A DNA stretch of 64,000 nucleotides from an uncultured Eubacteriales bacterium (GTDB lineage: Bacteria; Bacillota; Clostridia; Oscillospirales; CAG-382): positions 1-64,000 of the forward strand of contig CAKSEL010000002.1 of assembly GCA_934446675.1 (NCBI GenBank), given 5' to 3'. Made by a program: the position numbers and the translations under genes. The notes beneath the pieces were generated by a model. It worked only from the letters and a program-made list of their open reading frames with translations. It was not told the DNA's origin and ran no database searches. This document shows positions 16,621 to 25,547 of the stretch, piece by piece (the stretch's first letter is position 1; each line of letters starts with the position of its first letter).

Positions 16621-18711
16621 TTAAAGGCAATCCTTGCGTGAAAGGTTAATTCTGCCCTTATCGTCGATCTCAACGACCTTGACCTTTATCTGATCACCTA
16701 TCGAAACAACGTCCTCAACCTTTTCAACTCTCTTTTTGTCGAGCTTTGAAATGTGTACAAGACCTTCCTTGCCGGGTGCTATCTCAACGAACGCGCCGAA
16801 CGACATAATTCTTGTAACCTTACCTACAAATTCAGCGCCTACTTCGGGATCAAACGCAATAGCCTCGACTATGGACTTAGCTTTAAGACCAGCGTTCTTA
16901 TCGACAGCAGCGATAAATACCGTACCGTCATCCTCAATATCTATCTTTGCTCCGGTATCGGCAACTATGCCCTGAATTACCTTTCCGCCCGAACCGATAA
17001 CTTCTCTTATCTTATCGGGGTTAATCTTTATGGTTATCATCTTGGGTGCAAAGTCGGAAACGTCTGCACGCGGCTTATCTATTGCCTTGAGCATTACTTC
17101 GTCAAGGATATATTCACGGCCCTTTCTGGTCTGTGCGAATGCAGCCTTGATTATTTCGGGAGTAAGACCGTCAATCTTGAGGTCCATCTGAATTGCGGTT
17201 ATACCCTTCTTTGTGCCGGCAACCTTGAAGTCCATATCGCCGAAGAAATCTTCGAGTCCCTGAATATCAAGCATTGTCATCCAGCGCTCACCCTCGGTTA
17301 TAAGACCGCAGGAGATACCTGCAACGGGAGCTGTAATCGGAACACCTGCGTCCATAAGAGCAAGTGTAGACGCGCATATAGAACCCTGCGAAGTCGAACC
17401 GTTGGAAGAAACAACCTCGGATACAAGTCTTATAGAATACGGGAAATCTTCAACCGGCGGAATTACCGGAACAAGTGCGCGTTCTGCAAGAGCGCCGTGA
17501 CCTATCTCACGTCTGCCGGGACCTCTGGAAGGCTTAGTCTCGCCTACGGAGTAGCTCGGCATATTGTAATGGTGCATATATCTCTTATATTCTTCGTTAT
17601 CTATACCGTCGAGCATCTGCTGTTCGCCGACAAGTCCGAGAGTTGCAACAGTAACTACCTGGGTCTGACCTCTGGTGAACATTGCGGAACCGTGGGTTCT
17701 TCTGAAAAGACCTACTTCTGCGGCGAGAGGACGTATCTGGTCGAGCTTTCTTCCGTCAACGCGCTTGCCGTCGTCAAGCAGCCATCTTCTTACAACGAAC
17801 TTCTGGAGCTTATACAGGCACTCTGCAACTTCTGCCTTTCTGTCCTCGTCGGGATACTGTTCCTCGACAAAAGCGTTGACCTCGTCGTAAACAACGTTAA
17901 GTCTCTGCTCGCGGATATTCTTATCGTCGGTATCGAGTGCGTATCTTACCTTTTCGATTGCAAAGTCGCTGATCTTATCGTAGAGATCATGGTCAACCTC
18001 GCAGGAGGGATAATCAAATTTGGGCTTGCCTATTTCGGACTTGATATGCTCGATAAACTTGACCATTTCAACGTTTATCTCATGAGCCTTCATGATAGCG
18101 TCGAACATATCGTCTTCGGGAACTTCCTTAGCGCCGGCTTCAATCATGACTACCTTATTTGCGCTTGACGCAACGGTAAGTTCAAGGTCGCTCTTTTCTC
18201 TCTGTTCGGCTGTGGGATTGATGACTATTTCGCCGTCAACAAGTCCTACAAACACGCTTGAAACAGGACCGTTCCACGGAATATCAGAAATTGAAAGCGC
18301 AATGGACGCACCGATAAGACCGGTTACCTCGGGAGAGCAGTCGGGATCAACCGAAAGCACGAGAAGGTCGAGAGTTACGTCGTTTCTGAGATCCTTCGGG
18401 AAAAGCGGACGTATAGGTCTGTCGATAACGCGTGAAGTAAGTATAGCCTTTTCGGAGGGTTTGCCCTCTCTCTTTAAAAAGCTTCCGGGGATCTTTCCTA
18501 CCGCGTAAAGTCTTTCTTCAAAGTCAACCGACAGCGGCAGAAAATCTATACCGTCTCTCGGAGCCTTGCTTGCGGTTGCGGTTGCAAGGATAGCCGTATC
18601 GCCGTATCTTACAAGGCATGAGCCGTTTGCAAGCTGTGCGATCTTTCCTGTTTCTACCGACAGTTTTCTGCCGGCAAGCATTGTTGAGAATACTCTGTAA
18701 TTTTCAAACAT
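16621..18711 (-). CDS. pnp: Polyribonucleotide nucleotidyltransferase (PNPase)
   Basis: A 696-residue phosphorolytic 3'-5' exoribonuclease of mRNA decay. It shows the standard order: first RNase PH domain (TGKIAQLANGSCLVRYGDTAILATA, read as family strand segments up to about residue 140), helical linker, and second RNase PH domain with the catalytic-site segment SEVVSSNGSTSQGS and D-I-Q-G-L-E-D-F-F-G-D-M-D-F. A KH domain (IREVIGSGGKVIQGI) and an S1 domain (VGKVTRIMSFGAFVEI) close the protein. The ATG at 18709-18711 is chosen because GGAGG lies 7 nt upstream; the longer frame starting at 18807 adds unrelated residues. It follows rpsO, the conserved rpsO-pnp order. Confidence 0.97.
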   Translation of the reverse strand: MFENYRVFSTMLAGRKLSVETGKIAQLANGSCLVRYGDTAILATATASKAPRDGIDFLPLSVDFEERLYAVGKIPGSFLKREGKPSEKAILTSRVIDRPIRPLFPKDLRNDVTLDLLVLSVDPDCSPEVTGLIGASIALSISDIPWNGPVSSVFVGLVDGEIVINPTAEQREKSDLELTVASSANKVVMIEAGAKEVPEDDMFDAIMKAHEINVEMVKFIEHIKSEIGKPKFDYPSCEVDHDLYDKISDFAIEKVRYALDTDDKNIREQRLNVVYDEVNAFVEEQYPDEDRKAEVAECLYKLQKFVVRRWLLDDGKRVDGRKLDQIRPLAAEVGLFRRTHGSAMFTRGQTQVVTVATLGLVGEQQMLDGIDNEEYKRYMHHYNMPSYSVGETKPSRGPGRREIGHGALAERALVPVIPPVEDFPYSIRLVSEVVSSNGSTSQGSICASTLALMDAGVPITAPVAGISCGLITEGERWMTMLDIQGLEDFFGDMDFKVAGTKKGITAIQMDLKIDGLTPEIIKAAFAQTRKGREYILDEVMLKAIDKPRADVSDFAPKMITIKINPDKIREVIGSGGKVIQGIVADTGAKIDIEDDGTVFIAAVDKNAGLKAKSIVEAIAFDPEVGAEFVGKVTRIMSFGAFVEIAPGKEGLVHISKLDKKRVEKVEDVVSIGDQIKVKVVEIDDKGRINLSRKDCL

Positions 18712-18879
18712 TTTCATTCCTCCGTTATTTTTATTTTTCTTTGTCTGCGGAAGAACATTCAAGTAAATTTTGCACTTACACCCGCGTCGGAACTCTTTTC
18801 TCGCCATTCTCCGGTGTGCGTGTAAATGCCAAAAATACCGAATTTCTCCGCAAACAATTATTTTTTCTTTAAAAGAAGT

Positions 18880-18921
18880 TTTGCGGCTCTACAAAGTAAT
18901 TAAGGGCGAATAAGCCGCAAA
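18880..18921 (-). promoter_or_regulatory. Inverted repeat in rpsO-pnp intergenic region
   Basis: TTTGCGGCT/AGCCGCAAA (9 bp) with a 24-nt loop that itself contains GGGCG/CGCCC in the flank. It lacks a U-run, so it may be an RNase processing hairpin of the rpsO-pnp transcript, as known in other bacteria, rather than a terminator. Confidence 0.45.
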
Positions 18922-18946
18922 GCAAATCCGCCCGTTAATGCAAAGA

Positions 18947-19213
18947 TTACTTTCTGAGACCGAGCTTTTCAACGATTGCACGGTAACGCTCAATGTCAAC
19001 CTTGGTGAGGTAGTTGAGAAGGCTTCTTCTGTGTCCTACCATCTTGAGAAGACCGCGTCTTGAGTGATGGTCGTTGTGGTTTTCTCTGAGGTGCTCGTTA
19101 AGAGTGTTGATTCTGTAAGTCAGAATAGCGATCTGAACTTCGGGAGAACCCGTATCGCCCTCATGAGTCTTGTACTGGTCGATGATGCTCTGCTTGATTT
19201 CCTTTGTAAGCAT
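18947..19213 (-). CDS. rpsO: 30S ribosomal protein S15
   Basis: An 88-residue primary 16S rRNA-binding protein, at the normal family length. Conserved segments include GDTGSPEVQIA, H-N-D-H-H-S-R-R-G-L and the C-terminal Y-L-x-K-x-D-I-E-R-Y. The ATG at 19213 is used because AGGTGG precedes it by 8 nt. A GTG four codons upstream overlaps that site and is rejected. Confidence 0.97.
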   Translation of the reverse strand: MLTKEIKQSIIDQYKTHEGDTGSPEVQIAILTYRINTLNEHLRENHNDHHSRRGLLKMVGHRRSLLNYLTKVDIERYRAIVEKLGLRK

Positions 19214-19346
19214 TGTGTTTTCCACCTTTCATTTATTGTTTTTTGCGTTCCGCAAAACATAGCCGAGGGTCGGTGAACACCTTTTTAACTCTCATGTATG
19301 AGAGTGAGGATATTTCCCTTGGCAAAGCAATGCGCAAACAGCTTAC
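19214..19346 (-). promoter_or_regulatory. rpsO 5' leader with hairpin
   Basis: The transcript predicted from the promoter at 19353-19381 has a leader of about 130 nt. It contains a 7-bp hairpin with a 4-nt loop (19288-19294 with 19099+200 to 19305, stem ACTCTCA/TGAGAGT). S15 is known to autoregulate through leader RNA in several phyla; a similar role here is inference. Confidence 0.4.
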
Positions 19347-19352
19347 TGAGAT

Positions 19353-19381
19353 ATTATATCACAGCGGTATGCTTTTGTAAA
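19353..19381 (-). promoter_or_regulatory. rpsO promoter
   Basis: On the minus strand TTTACA (19381-19376), 17-nt spacer, TATAAT (19358-19353). Confidence 0.75.
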
Positions 19382-19418
19382 GAAGAATTTAAATTTAATA
19401 TTTAATTTTTTATGAACA

Positions 19419-20618
19419 TCAGTAATTGAGTTTCTTTTTCTTATTGTTTCTCAGCACCGAAAGTATTGCAAATATCACAACGCCTAAAATAATGATTATT
19501 GCGACGGGAATTATCGCGCTGCTGAAATTATCTGTTCCGAGACCGCTTTTTACTTCTATCCAGAGAGAGTCCATAAGAGAATTTGTCTCGTCGGGAAGTG
19601 CGACAAAGCTTTCGGAGTTTTCAAGGCTTTCGTCTGTCGGCTGTATTCTTTCATCAACTTCTAAAAGCTTTGCAGCCTCTGTCTGAGGCGTGAAATAGCA
19701 GATATACTCACTGTTTGCCTTCGCAACTTCTGTTTCGCAGAGAAAATTGATGAAAGCTTCGGCTGCCTCCTTATTTTGAGTGCCCTTGGGAATACAAACC
19801 GAGTCTATAAAGATATTGTATCCCTCTTTCGGATAATAGAAAGCAAGATTGGGATTTGTATTCATCATGGTCTGGCAGTCACCTGCGTAATATGTTGCGA
19901 TATGCGCGGATTCGGATTCCATTTTATCGAAAACCCTATCCATTACGTATGCCTGAACAACGCTTTTCTGCTTTTTAAGTTCTTCGGCAGCCTCTTTTAT
20001 CTCGTTTTCGTCTGTTGTATTGAGAGAATAGCCGAGCTTTTTGAGAGCAACGCCGAATGCGTCGCGCGAGTTTGAGAACATGAGTATCTTTCCGGCATAT
20101 TTCTCGTTCCAGAGAAGATCCCACGAACCGAGATCGGCTTTGTCAACGTACTTTGTGTTATATATAACGCCGACTGTTCCCCAGGTATAAGGCACGGAAT
20201 ATGCGCCTTCGGGATCAAAGTCGGTCTTATGGTACTTTTCGTCGATGAACTTAATATTGGGTATATTCTCATAGTCGAGCTTTTCAAGCATACCTTCGTC
20301 TATCATGCGCGCTATCATATAGTCGGACGGAATGATAATATCGTACTTTGAATTACTCGAAGAAAGCTTTGCGTAAAGGTCTTCGTTGGTTTCGTAGGTC
20401 GTATAGTTTACGTTTATGCCGGTAAGTTCTTCAAATTCGGATATAATGTCGAGCGAATCCTCGCTGCCGTCCGAAATATACTCGCCCCAGTTATAAACGT
20501 TAAGGGTGATTTTCTGATCCTTGAATTTTGCGTAATATGCTTCGTCCTCGACGTTCACCGCAAGAACTCCGAGAGAGAGCATAAGAGCCGATACAATTAA
20601 GACAAATATTTTTTTCAT
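19419..20618 (-). CDS. potD: Polyamine ABC transporter substrate-binding protein, PotD-like
   Basis: A 399-residue extracytoplasmic binding protein for spermidine/putrescine-type ligands. After an N-terminal hydrophobic signal (residues 1-20) comes the PotD-like start of the mature part, LNVYNWGEYI, then Y-D-I-I-I-P-S-D-Y-M and VPYTWGTVGVIYN, typical of the family. Two things are unusual. There is no lipobox Cys, and the C-terminus has a membrane helix (about 367-389, IIPVAIIIILGVVIFAIL) followed by a basic tail. It therefore seems anchored by a C-terminal transmembrane segment instead of a lipid. The ATG has AAAGGAG. It belongs to the potA-B-C operon but is separated from potC by a decayed MFS gene. 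Confidence 0.9.
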   Translation of the reverse strand: MKKIFVLIVSALMLSLGVLAVNVEDEAYYAKFKDQKITLNVYNWGEYISDGSEDSLDIISEFEELTGINVNYTTYETNEDLYAKLSSSNSKYDIIIPSDYMIARMIDEGMLEKLDYENIPNIKFIDEKYHKTDFDPEGAYSVPYTWGTVGVIYNTKYVDKADLGSWDLLWNEKYAGKILMFSNSRDAFGVALKKLGYSLNTTDENEIKEAAEELKKQKSVVQAYVMDRVFDKMESESAHIATYYAGDCQTMMNTNPNLAFYYPKEGYNIFIDSVCIPKGTQNKEAAEAFINFLCETEVAKANSEYICYFTPQTEAAKLLEVDERIQPTDESLENSESFVALPDETNSLMDSLWIEVKSGLGTDNFSSAIIPVAIIIILGVVIFAILSVLRNNKKKKLNY

Positions 20619-20677
20619 TTATTTTTACTCCTTTGATTTCTTTATAATTCCGGAAACAAATCTCCGGGGCGGCAGGT

Positions 20678-21485
20678 TCAGTTATGTATTTTCCGTTTCC
20701 AGAAAGGAGACGTAAACAGGCATATGACAGTCCCGAGCAGCGAAAACGCGCACCAGGCAAAAATTGTTCCTTTCCAGCCGACTGCGTCCGACAATGCCGC
20801 AAATCCGTATGACGAAAGAGCCGAGCCGACATATGTCGCAAAATTAAGCACACCCGAAACAAACGAGATGTTTCCGAAAGACTTGAATTTTCCGGGAACA
20901 AAGCATACAAACAGCAGATTTATTCCGTGCATACACCCTACGACGAACGTCGAGCAGCGATCCCTGAAACACTATTGCGGCAAATATTGCGCACAGCACT
21001 GCAAAAAACGAGCTAAAACTCCCTGCGGACTTATTCGCCGCGTCCGCATCATTTTGCTCTTTGCCGTTTTTTATGCTTTTTGCCGATAATTTTCCGAATC
21101 TGCGTTCAAAAGCCGTAATTCCGATATAAGATACTGCCGCGCCGAGTATTCCGAGCAATGCGCAGAACACAAACAGCGATTTCCAGCCCCACACCGATAT
21201 AAAAACCGGAGAGGCAAGGTACACCGCGACAGTTCCGAAAGAGCTTCCCCACAGTACCTTTACCGTGGAACATTCATAGTCCTCATCGGACATATACCAC
21301 GTCATAAGCTTTACGATGGACGGGCCACACGAGAGCCTGACCGAAACCGTTTACGCACCGGACGGCAAGCATACAATAAGGATTTGTATTGAGCGGCAGC
21401 AAAAAATTCATCAGGGACGCAATTATCATTCCGGCGCACATCAGGTGTTTCGGCGATATTCTGTCACCTAGAAAACCGCTTATGC
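20678..21485 (-). pseudogene. MFS transporter pseudogene, frameshifted and 5'-truncated
   Basis: Reading the minus strand in three successive frames reconstructs one MFS protein of the sugar-phosphate/organophosphate antiporter type. The first part runs from RISGFLGDRISPKHL to NGFGQALVWP, where an extra base near 21328 shifts the frame. The second runs from PSIVKLMTWYMS to FQGSLLD, with another extra base near 20943. The third runs from VVGCMHGINLLFV to the end at 20678. The first 50-60 residues expected before the SGFLGDR loop are missing, and the 5' edge abuts the potC stop codon at 21480. Two independent frameshifts plus truncation make a sequencing artefact unlikely. It sits inside the pot operon. 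Confidence 0.8.
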
Positions 21486-22292
21486 GGAAGTTTTGCCCGA
21501 AAAAGCTCCTGCTTTTCTTGCGTCTTCCCTCTCCTTTTTGGCTCCGTGAACATTCACGACGACAAGTATAAGCAGTACTACCACGAACATTATCGTTGAA
21601 AGCGCGTTGATTTCGGGACTTATACGCTTTTTTGTCATGGAATAAATGGTTATGGAAAGCGTCTGAGAGGTAGGACCCGACGTGAAATAGCTTATTACAA
21701 AGTCGTCTATCGAATATGTCAGCGCCATGAGAGCGCCGGTGACTATACCCGGCATTATTTCGGGAATTACGACTTTGAAAAACGCCTGTCTGCCGTTGCA
21801 GCCGAGATCGAGCGCCGCCTCATACAGATTTATATTGAGCTGTCTGAGTTTCGGAAGAACGCTGAGCACCACCGTAGGCACGCAGAAGGTTATATGTGCC
21901 AGCACAAGCGTAAGATACCCCGGCGTAAGCCTGAAAAACGTAAACAGCAGCATAAGCGATATACCCGTTACGATCTCGGGGTTGAGTATCTGAAGATACG
22001 TCGCGTTCTTCATAAACGCCTTGGGCAGTTTTTTCATATAATTCATGCCGAACGCCGCAGCCGTTCCGAGTATCGTCGAGAAAAACGCCGCGATAAGCGC
22101 GACAAGCAGCGTATGCATGAGAGAATTGAGTATAAGCTCGTTATGAGCAAGCTCTTTATACCATTTGAGTGAAAATCCCGACCATATTACGCCTTTGCTC
22201 GCATTGAACGAGAAGATTATAAGTATAAGTATCGGGAGATACAGAAACGCAAAGCAGAGGAAAACGTAGGAATTTGAAACAAACTTTTTCAT
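21480..22292 (-). CDS. potC: Polyamine ABC transporter permease PotC
   Basis: A 270-residue inner-membrane permease with about six helices. The EAA cytoplasmic loop that docks on the ATPase is readable as EAALDLGCNGRQAFFKVVIPEIMPGI. It starts 4 nt inside the end of potB (ATGA overlap). The last residues (about GKTSA) lie right at the junction with the MFS pseudogene, so the extreme C-terminus may have been altered by that event. Confidence 0.92.
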   Translation of the reverse strand: MKKFVSNSYVFLCFAFLYLPILILIIFSFNASKGVIWSGFSLKWYKELAHNELILNSLMHTLLVALIAAFFSTILGTAAAFGMNYMKKLPKAFMKNATYLQILNPEIVTGISLMLLFTFFRLTPGYLTLVLAHITFCVPTVVLSVLPKLRQLNINLYEAALDLGCNGRQAFFKVVIPEIMPGIVTGALMALTYSIDDFVISYFTSGPTSQTLSITIYSMTKKRISPEINALSTIMFVVVLLILVVVNVHGAKKEREDARKAGAFSGKTSA

Positions 22293-23110
22293 ATCAGCGT
22301 ATCCTCCATTTCGTCGTTATCGAACTGGTTGAAGATACCCATGCTTATGAGCACCACGATCATAAGAACAAGCGACGTCGCGGCTCCGTAGTTGAGATTA
22401 TATTCATTGCCCAGAAACTGCTGCTGTATAAGGTCGCCGATAAGAAAACAGTTGCTGCCGCCGAGAAGTCCCGATATTACAAAGGTGCTTACCGCCGGAA
22501 CAAAGGTCATGGTTATGCCCGACGCAATTCCCGGAAAGCTTAACGGTATTATTACCTTTCTGAGCACCGTCGCGCCGCTGCAGCCTAGATCCTGCGCCGC
22601 CTCTATTACGCTTCTGTCGATTTTTGTCATTATCGAGTAAAGCGGCATTATCATAAACGGCAGATAGTTATATATCATGCCGAGAACGACAGCTCCGGAC
22701 GTATTTATAAGTCTTAACCGTCCGAATCCGAGGCTTACAAGAAAATTATTGATTATACCGTTATCGTCAAGCAGCGTCATCCACGCATATGTTCTGAGAA
22801 GAAAATTCATCCACATGGGAAGCATTACAAGCATCAGGAACACGCGCTGCGTACTTGCATTTCTGCGCGCCATGAAGTATGCGAACGGATACGCCACGAC
22901 AAGGCAGATCACCGTTGCGATAAGCGCAAGGTAGACGGAACGTATGAGCACGGGAAAATATCTTGACGCATTCGCAAGGTTTTCAAAGGAAAAGTCTCCC
23001 GTCGCCTTTGCCGTAAACGCATAGTATATTACAAGCAGAAAAGGTATTACCGTGAACAGAACTATCCACACGCCGTAAGGAAAAGCGGCTATCTTAGTAC
23101 GGGATCTCAT
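22289..23110 (-). CDS. potB: Polyamine ABC transporter permease PotB
   Basis: A 273-residue permease partner of PotC with six predicted helices and an EAA loop EAAQDLGCSGATVLRKVIIP. The start at 23110 is chosen because GAGGAGG lies about 8 nt upstream and the N-terminus (MRSRTKIAAFPYGVW) then matches the family. The longer frame to 23158 would lie deep in potA. The gene overlaps the end of potA by 17 nt, indicating tight translational coupling. Confidence 0.92.
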   Translation of the reverse strand: MRSRTKIAAFPYGVWIVLFTVIPFLLVIYYAFTAKATGDFSFENLANASRYFPVLIRSVYLALIATVICLVVAYPFAYFMARRNASTQRVFLMLVMLPMWMNFLLRTYAWMTLLDDNGIINNFLVSLGFGRLRLINTSGAVVLGMIYNYLPFMIMPLYSIMTKIDRSVIEAAQDLGCSGATVLRKVIIPLSFPGIASGITMTFVPAVSTFVISGLLGGSNCFLIGDLIQQQFLGNEYNLNYGAATSLVLMIVVLISMGIFNQFDNDEMEDTLI

Positions 23111-24197
23111 TGTTTGCACCCTCCTCGATAACGGCGTCGTTTGCGTCCTTTGAGGCATAGCTCTTATGCATTATGTGGATATCCTCCGGAGTAAGGCTCA
23201 TGCCGATGAAAGAACCGGGTTCTACGGACTTTGTGGAATGTATCTTCCACTTTGTGCCGAAGCTGTCCACTATTATCTCATAGTGAACGCCCTTGAAGGT
23301 GACTGTTTCTACCGTGCCGTCTATGGTGTTTTCTCCCGGCTCTCCGACTCTTATGTCCTCCGGTCTTATTACGACGTCTACGGGTTCTTTTTTATCAAAG
23401 CCTTTATCTACGCAGACAAATCTCTTGGAGGCAAATTCAACATCGAAATCGTCATGCATTATGCCGCCTACGATATTGCTCTCTCCGATGAACTTTGCGA
23501 CAAAGGCGTTTGTGGGTTCGTTGTATATATCCTGCGGAGTGCCTATCTGGTCTATTACGCCGCCGTTCATTACGACTATGCGGTCGGACATGGTCAGGGC
23601 TTCCTCCTGGTCGTGGGTTACATATATAAAAGTAATTCCGAGCTGCTGCTGCATTCGTTTAAGCTCTATCTGCATTTCTTTTCGCAGCTGAAGATCCAGC
23701 GCTCCGAGAGGTTCGTCAAGAAGCAGCATTCTCGGGTGATTTATCAGTGCTCTTGCAATAGCCACTCTCTGCTGCTGTCCGCCCGAAAGAAAGTCAACGC
23801 GCTTTGCTCCGTATCCGGTAAGGTTTACCATCTCAAGCATTTCAAGCACACGTTTATGTACTTCCGCGTCCGGCGTTTTCTTGAGCCGCAGCCCGAAGGC
23901 TATATTTTCGTATACATTCAAATGAGGGAAAAGTGCGTATTTCTGGAATACGGTATTCACCTGTCGTTTATGCGGCGGAACTCCGTTTATGAGCTTTCCG
24001 TCAAAATAGACTTTGCCGCTGTGCGGTTCGATAAAACCGCCGATTATCCGCAAGGTAGTCGTCTTTCCGCAGCCCGACGGGCCGAGAAGCGTTATAAACT
24101 CCTTGTCGTGAATATCAAGGTTTATGCCCTTGAGTACCTTTTCGTCACCGTAATTGACGACGAGATCTTCCAATCTGACAATAACACTTTTGTCCAA
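23094..24197 (-). CDS. potA: Polyamine ABC transporter ATP-binding protein PotA
   Basis: A 367-residue ATPase of the spermidine/putrescine importer. Walker A GPSGCGKT is at residues 39-46, the ABC signature LSGGQQQR at 137-144, Walker B LLLDEP ends at 163, and the switch His lies in VTHDQ. A C-terminal TOBE domain follows (about 280-350). The start codon is TTG (24195-24197) with GGAGG 8 nt upstream. The order potA-potB-potC-potD on one strand makes a complete importer, apart from the MFS remnant before potD. Confidence 0.95.
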   Translation of the reverse strand: MDKSVIVRLEDLVVNYGDEKVLKGINLDIHDKEFITLLGPSGCGKTTTLRIIGGFIEPHSGKVYFDGKLINGVPPHKRQVNTVFQKYALFPHLNVYENIAFGLRLKKTPDAEVHKRVLEMLEMVNLTGYGAKRVDFLSGGQQQRVAIARALINHPRMLLLDEPLGALDLQLRKEMQIELKRMQQQLGITFIYVTHDQEEALTMSDRIVVMNGGVIDQIGTPQDIYNEPTNAFVAKFIGESNIVGGIMHDDFDVEFASKRFVCVDKGFDKKEPVDVVIRPEDIRVGEPGENTIDGTVETVTFKGVHYEIIVDSFGTKWKIHSTKSVEPGSFIGMSLTPEDIHIMHKSYASKDANDAVIEEGANNEIPY

Positions 24198-24413
24198 TCC
24201 TCACACCTCCGTACCGTGTTGCTGTGCGGTACATTTTCTTTCGCGCGACGGCGAAAATATCCGTGCGGCATTCCGTCTTGTGCAACATTCAGAGTAAGCG
24301 GCGCCGAAATACACGAATTCGATTAATAATACTTATTTTAACGACAAAAATCTACAAATTAGCTTTAAATTTATTGTGAACAAACAGCGTATAAAGAGTT
24401 ACGCCGCATTACA

Positions 24414-24442
24414 AAGCAAAATACCCGGCTGTTAAAGCCGGG
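24414..24442 (-). terminator. Terminator of AraC gene
   Basis: CCCGGCT/AGCCGGG 7-bp stem (24424-24430 and 24436-24442) followed on the minus strand by TATTTTGC, just after the AraC gene at 24475. Confidence 0.65.
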
Positions 24443-24474
24443 AAAGTCTGATATTACGTCTTTTTTGCGCCGAT

Positions 24475-25260
24475 CTACACGGTTTTTCTGTAATCGCTTA
24501 TAGACATACGCATATGATATTTAAAGAATTTGCATAGCTGCTCGGCAGAATAAAAATCAAGCTCTTTGCATATATCCGACAGAGTTTTTTCGGGATCACG
24601 GCACAGTTTCTTTATCTCGGCAAGCCGGCAGGAGGCTATTATATCTCCGAGACATTCTCCGCTTACGGATTTTACAACTCGTCCGAGATGCTCTCTCGAA
24701 CAGCCGAGCGCCTCTGCGACGTCCTTTGCCGAAACGGAAGTTTTCGCATGGGACTCTATCCAGAGATATGCCTCGTTGTAAAGATTCATTTCCGAGGTCG
24801 TCATATTAAGAGAGGCGTAAATGTCGTTTATCAGCGAGAGAAGAATACCCTCTTTTGCACCGGGAAGCGTATTTCTGAAATGCGAGAGCCTGTATATTTT
24901 CTTTATGGAATCATATGCGTCGGGAATGTTTTTTAAAACCTTTATACCCGTTTCGGGTATGAAATCCTTTATCTGCGGAAAGTCAAAGGTTATCCTTACT
25001 ATCTCGGCGGCCTTTTCGGTCTTTATCAAAGCTTTTGCAAACGGCGGCAGATAAAAGCAGTCGTTTTTTGAAAGCACTGTACAGTCTATGTCTATCTTTC
25101 CGGAATTTACGCATAACAGTCCGGCATATCCCGGCGAAGAAAGGCTGATACTTTCTCCGGCATCCGCAAAATACTTGAAGCAGTCGGCTATCTCAAGCGT
25201 GCCCGAACAAAAGGGACTGCACGCCGCATTGTCTTTTGAATTATCGGTTATCTGTATCAT
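24475..25260 (-). CDS. AraC family transcriptional regulator
   Basis: A 261-residue regulator. The N-terminal half looks like a cupin-type sensing domain (DCFYLPPFAKALI as the strand with the conserved P-P-F). The C-terminal 95 residues hold the double helix-turn-helix of AraC proteins (VSAKDVAEALGCSREHLGRVVK, then LSDICKELDFYSAEQLCKFFK). It faces the PfkB kinase gene across a 287-bp intergenic region, so it probably controls that sugar gene. Confidence 0.85.
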   Translation of the reverse strand: MIQITDNSKDNAACSPFCSGTLEIADCFKYFADAGESISLSSPGYAGLLCVNSGKIDIDCTVLSKNDCFYLPPFAKALIKTEKAAEIVRITFDFPQIKDFIPETGIKVLKNIPDAYDSIKKIYRLSHFRNTLPGAKEGILLSLINDIYASLNMTTSEMNLYNEAYLWIESHAKTSVSAKDVAEALGCSREHLGRVVKSVSGECLGDIIASCRLAEIKKLCRDPEKTLSDICKELDFYSAEQLCKFFKYHMRMSISDYRKTV

Positions 25261-25547
25261 GTTTTTTCCGTCCGTTGATTTTATACTTGAAATTACACGC
25301 CAAACGTGTTAAAATGATTTATCATGACGGCAGAGGTTTTGTCATTCCCGTGCCGCCGCTTAAATTATATCATTATATTTCCTGTATGTCAATGCATTTT
25401 TTAAAGGTTTTTGCCCCGATTATCGGTATTTTTATACAATTATCGGAAGTTTTATCACGATATGCGTATTCACAATACATCTCAATTTTTCTCCGGTGCT
25501 GCAATTTGCCGGAAAACACATAATAATTCTAACAGGAGTGCTGCAAC

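Noticed and set aside
16753..18168. 471-codon + strand open frame antisense to pnp
   Set aside because: Shadow frame opposite a strongly conserved gene.
19214..19346. Transcription terminator in the rpsO leader
   Set aside because: The 7-bp hairpin is not followed by a U-run in the direction of transcription.
23166..24326. 386-codon + strand open frame antisense to potA
   Set aside because: Shadow frame opposite a complete ABC ATPase gene.
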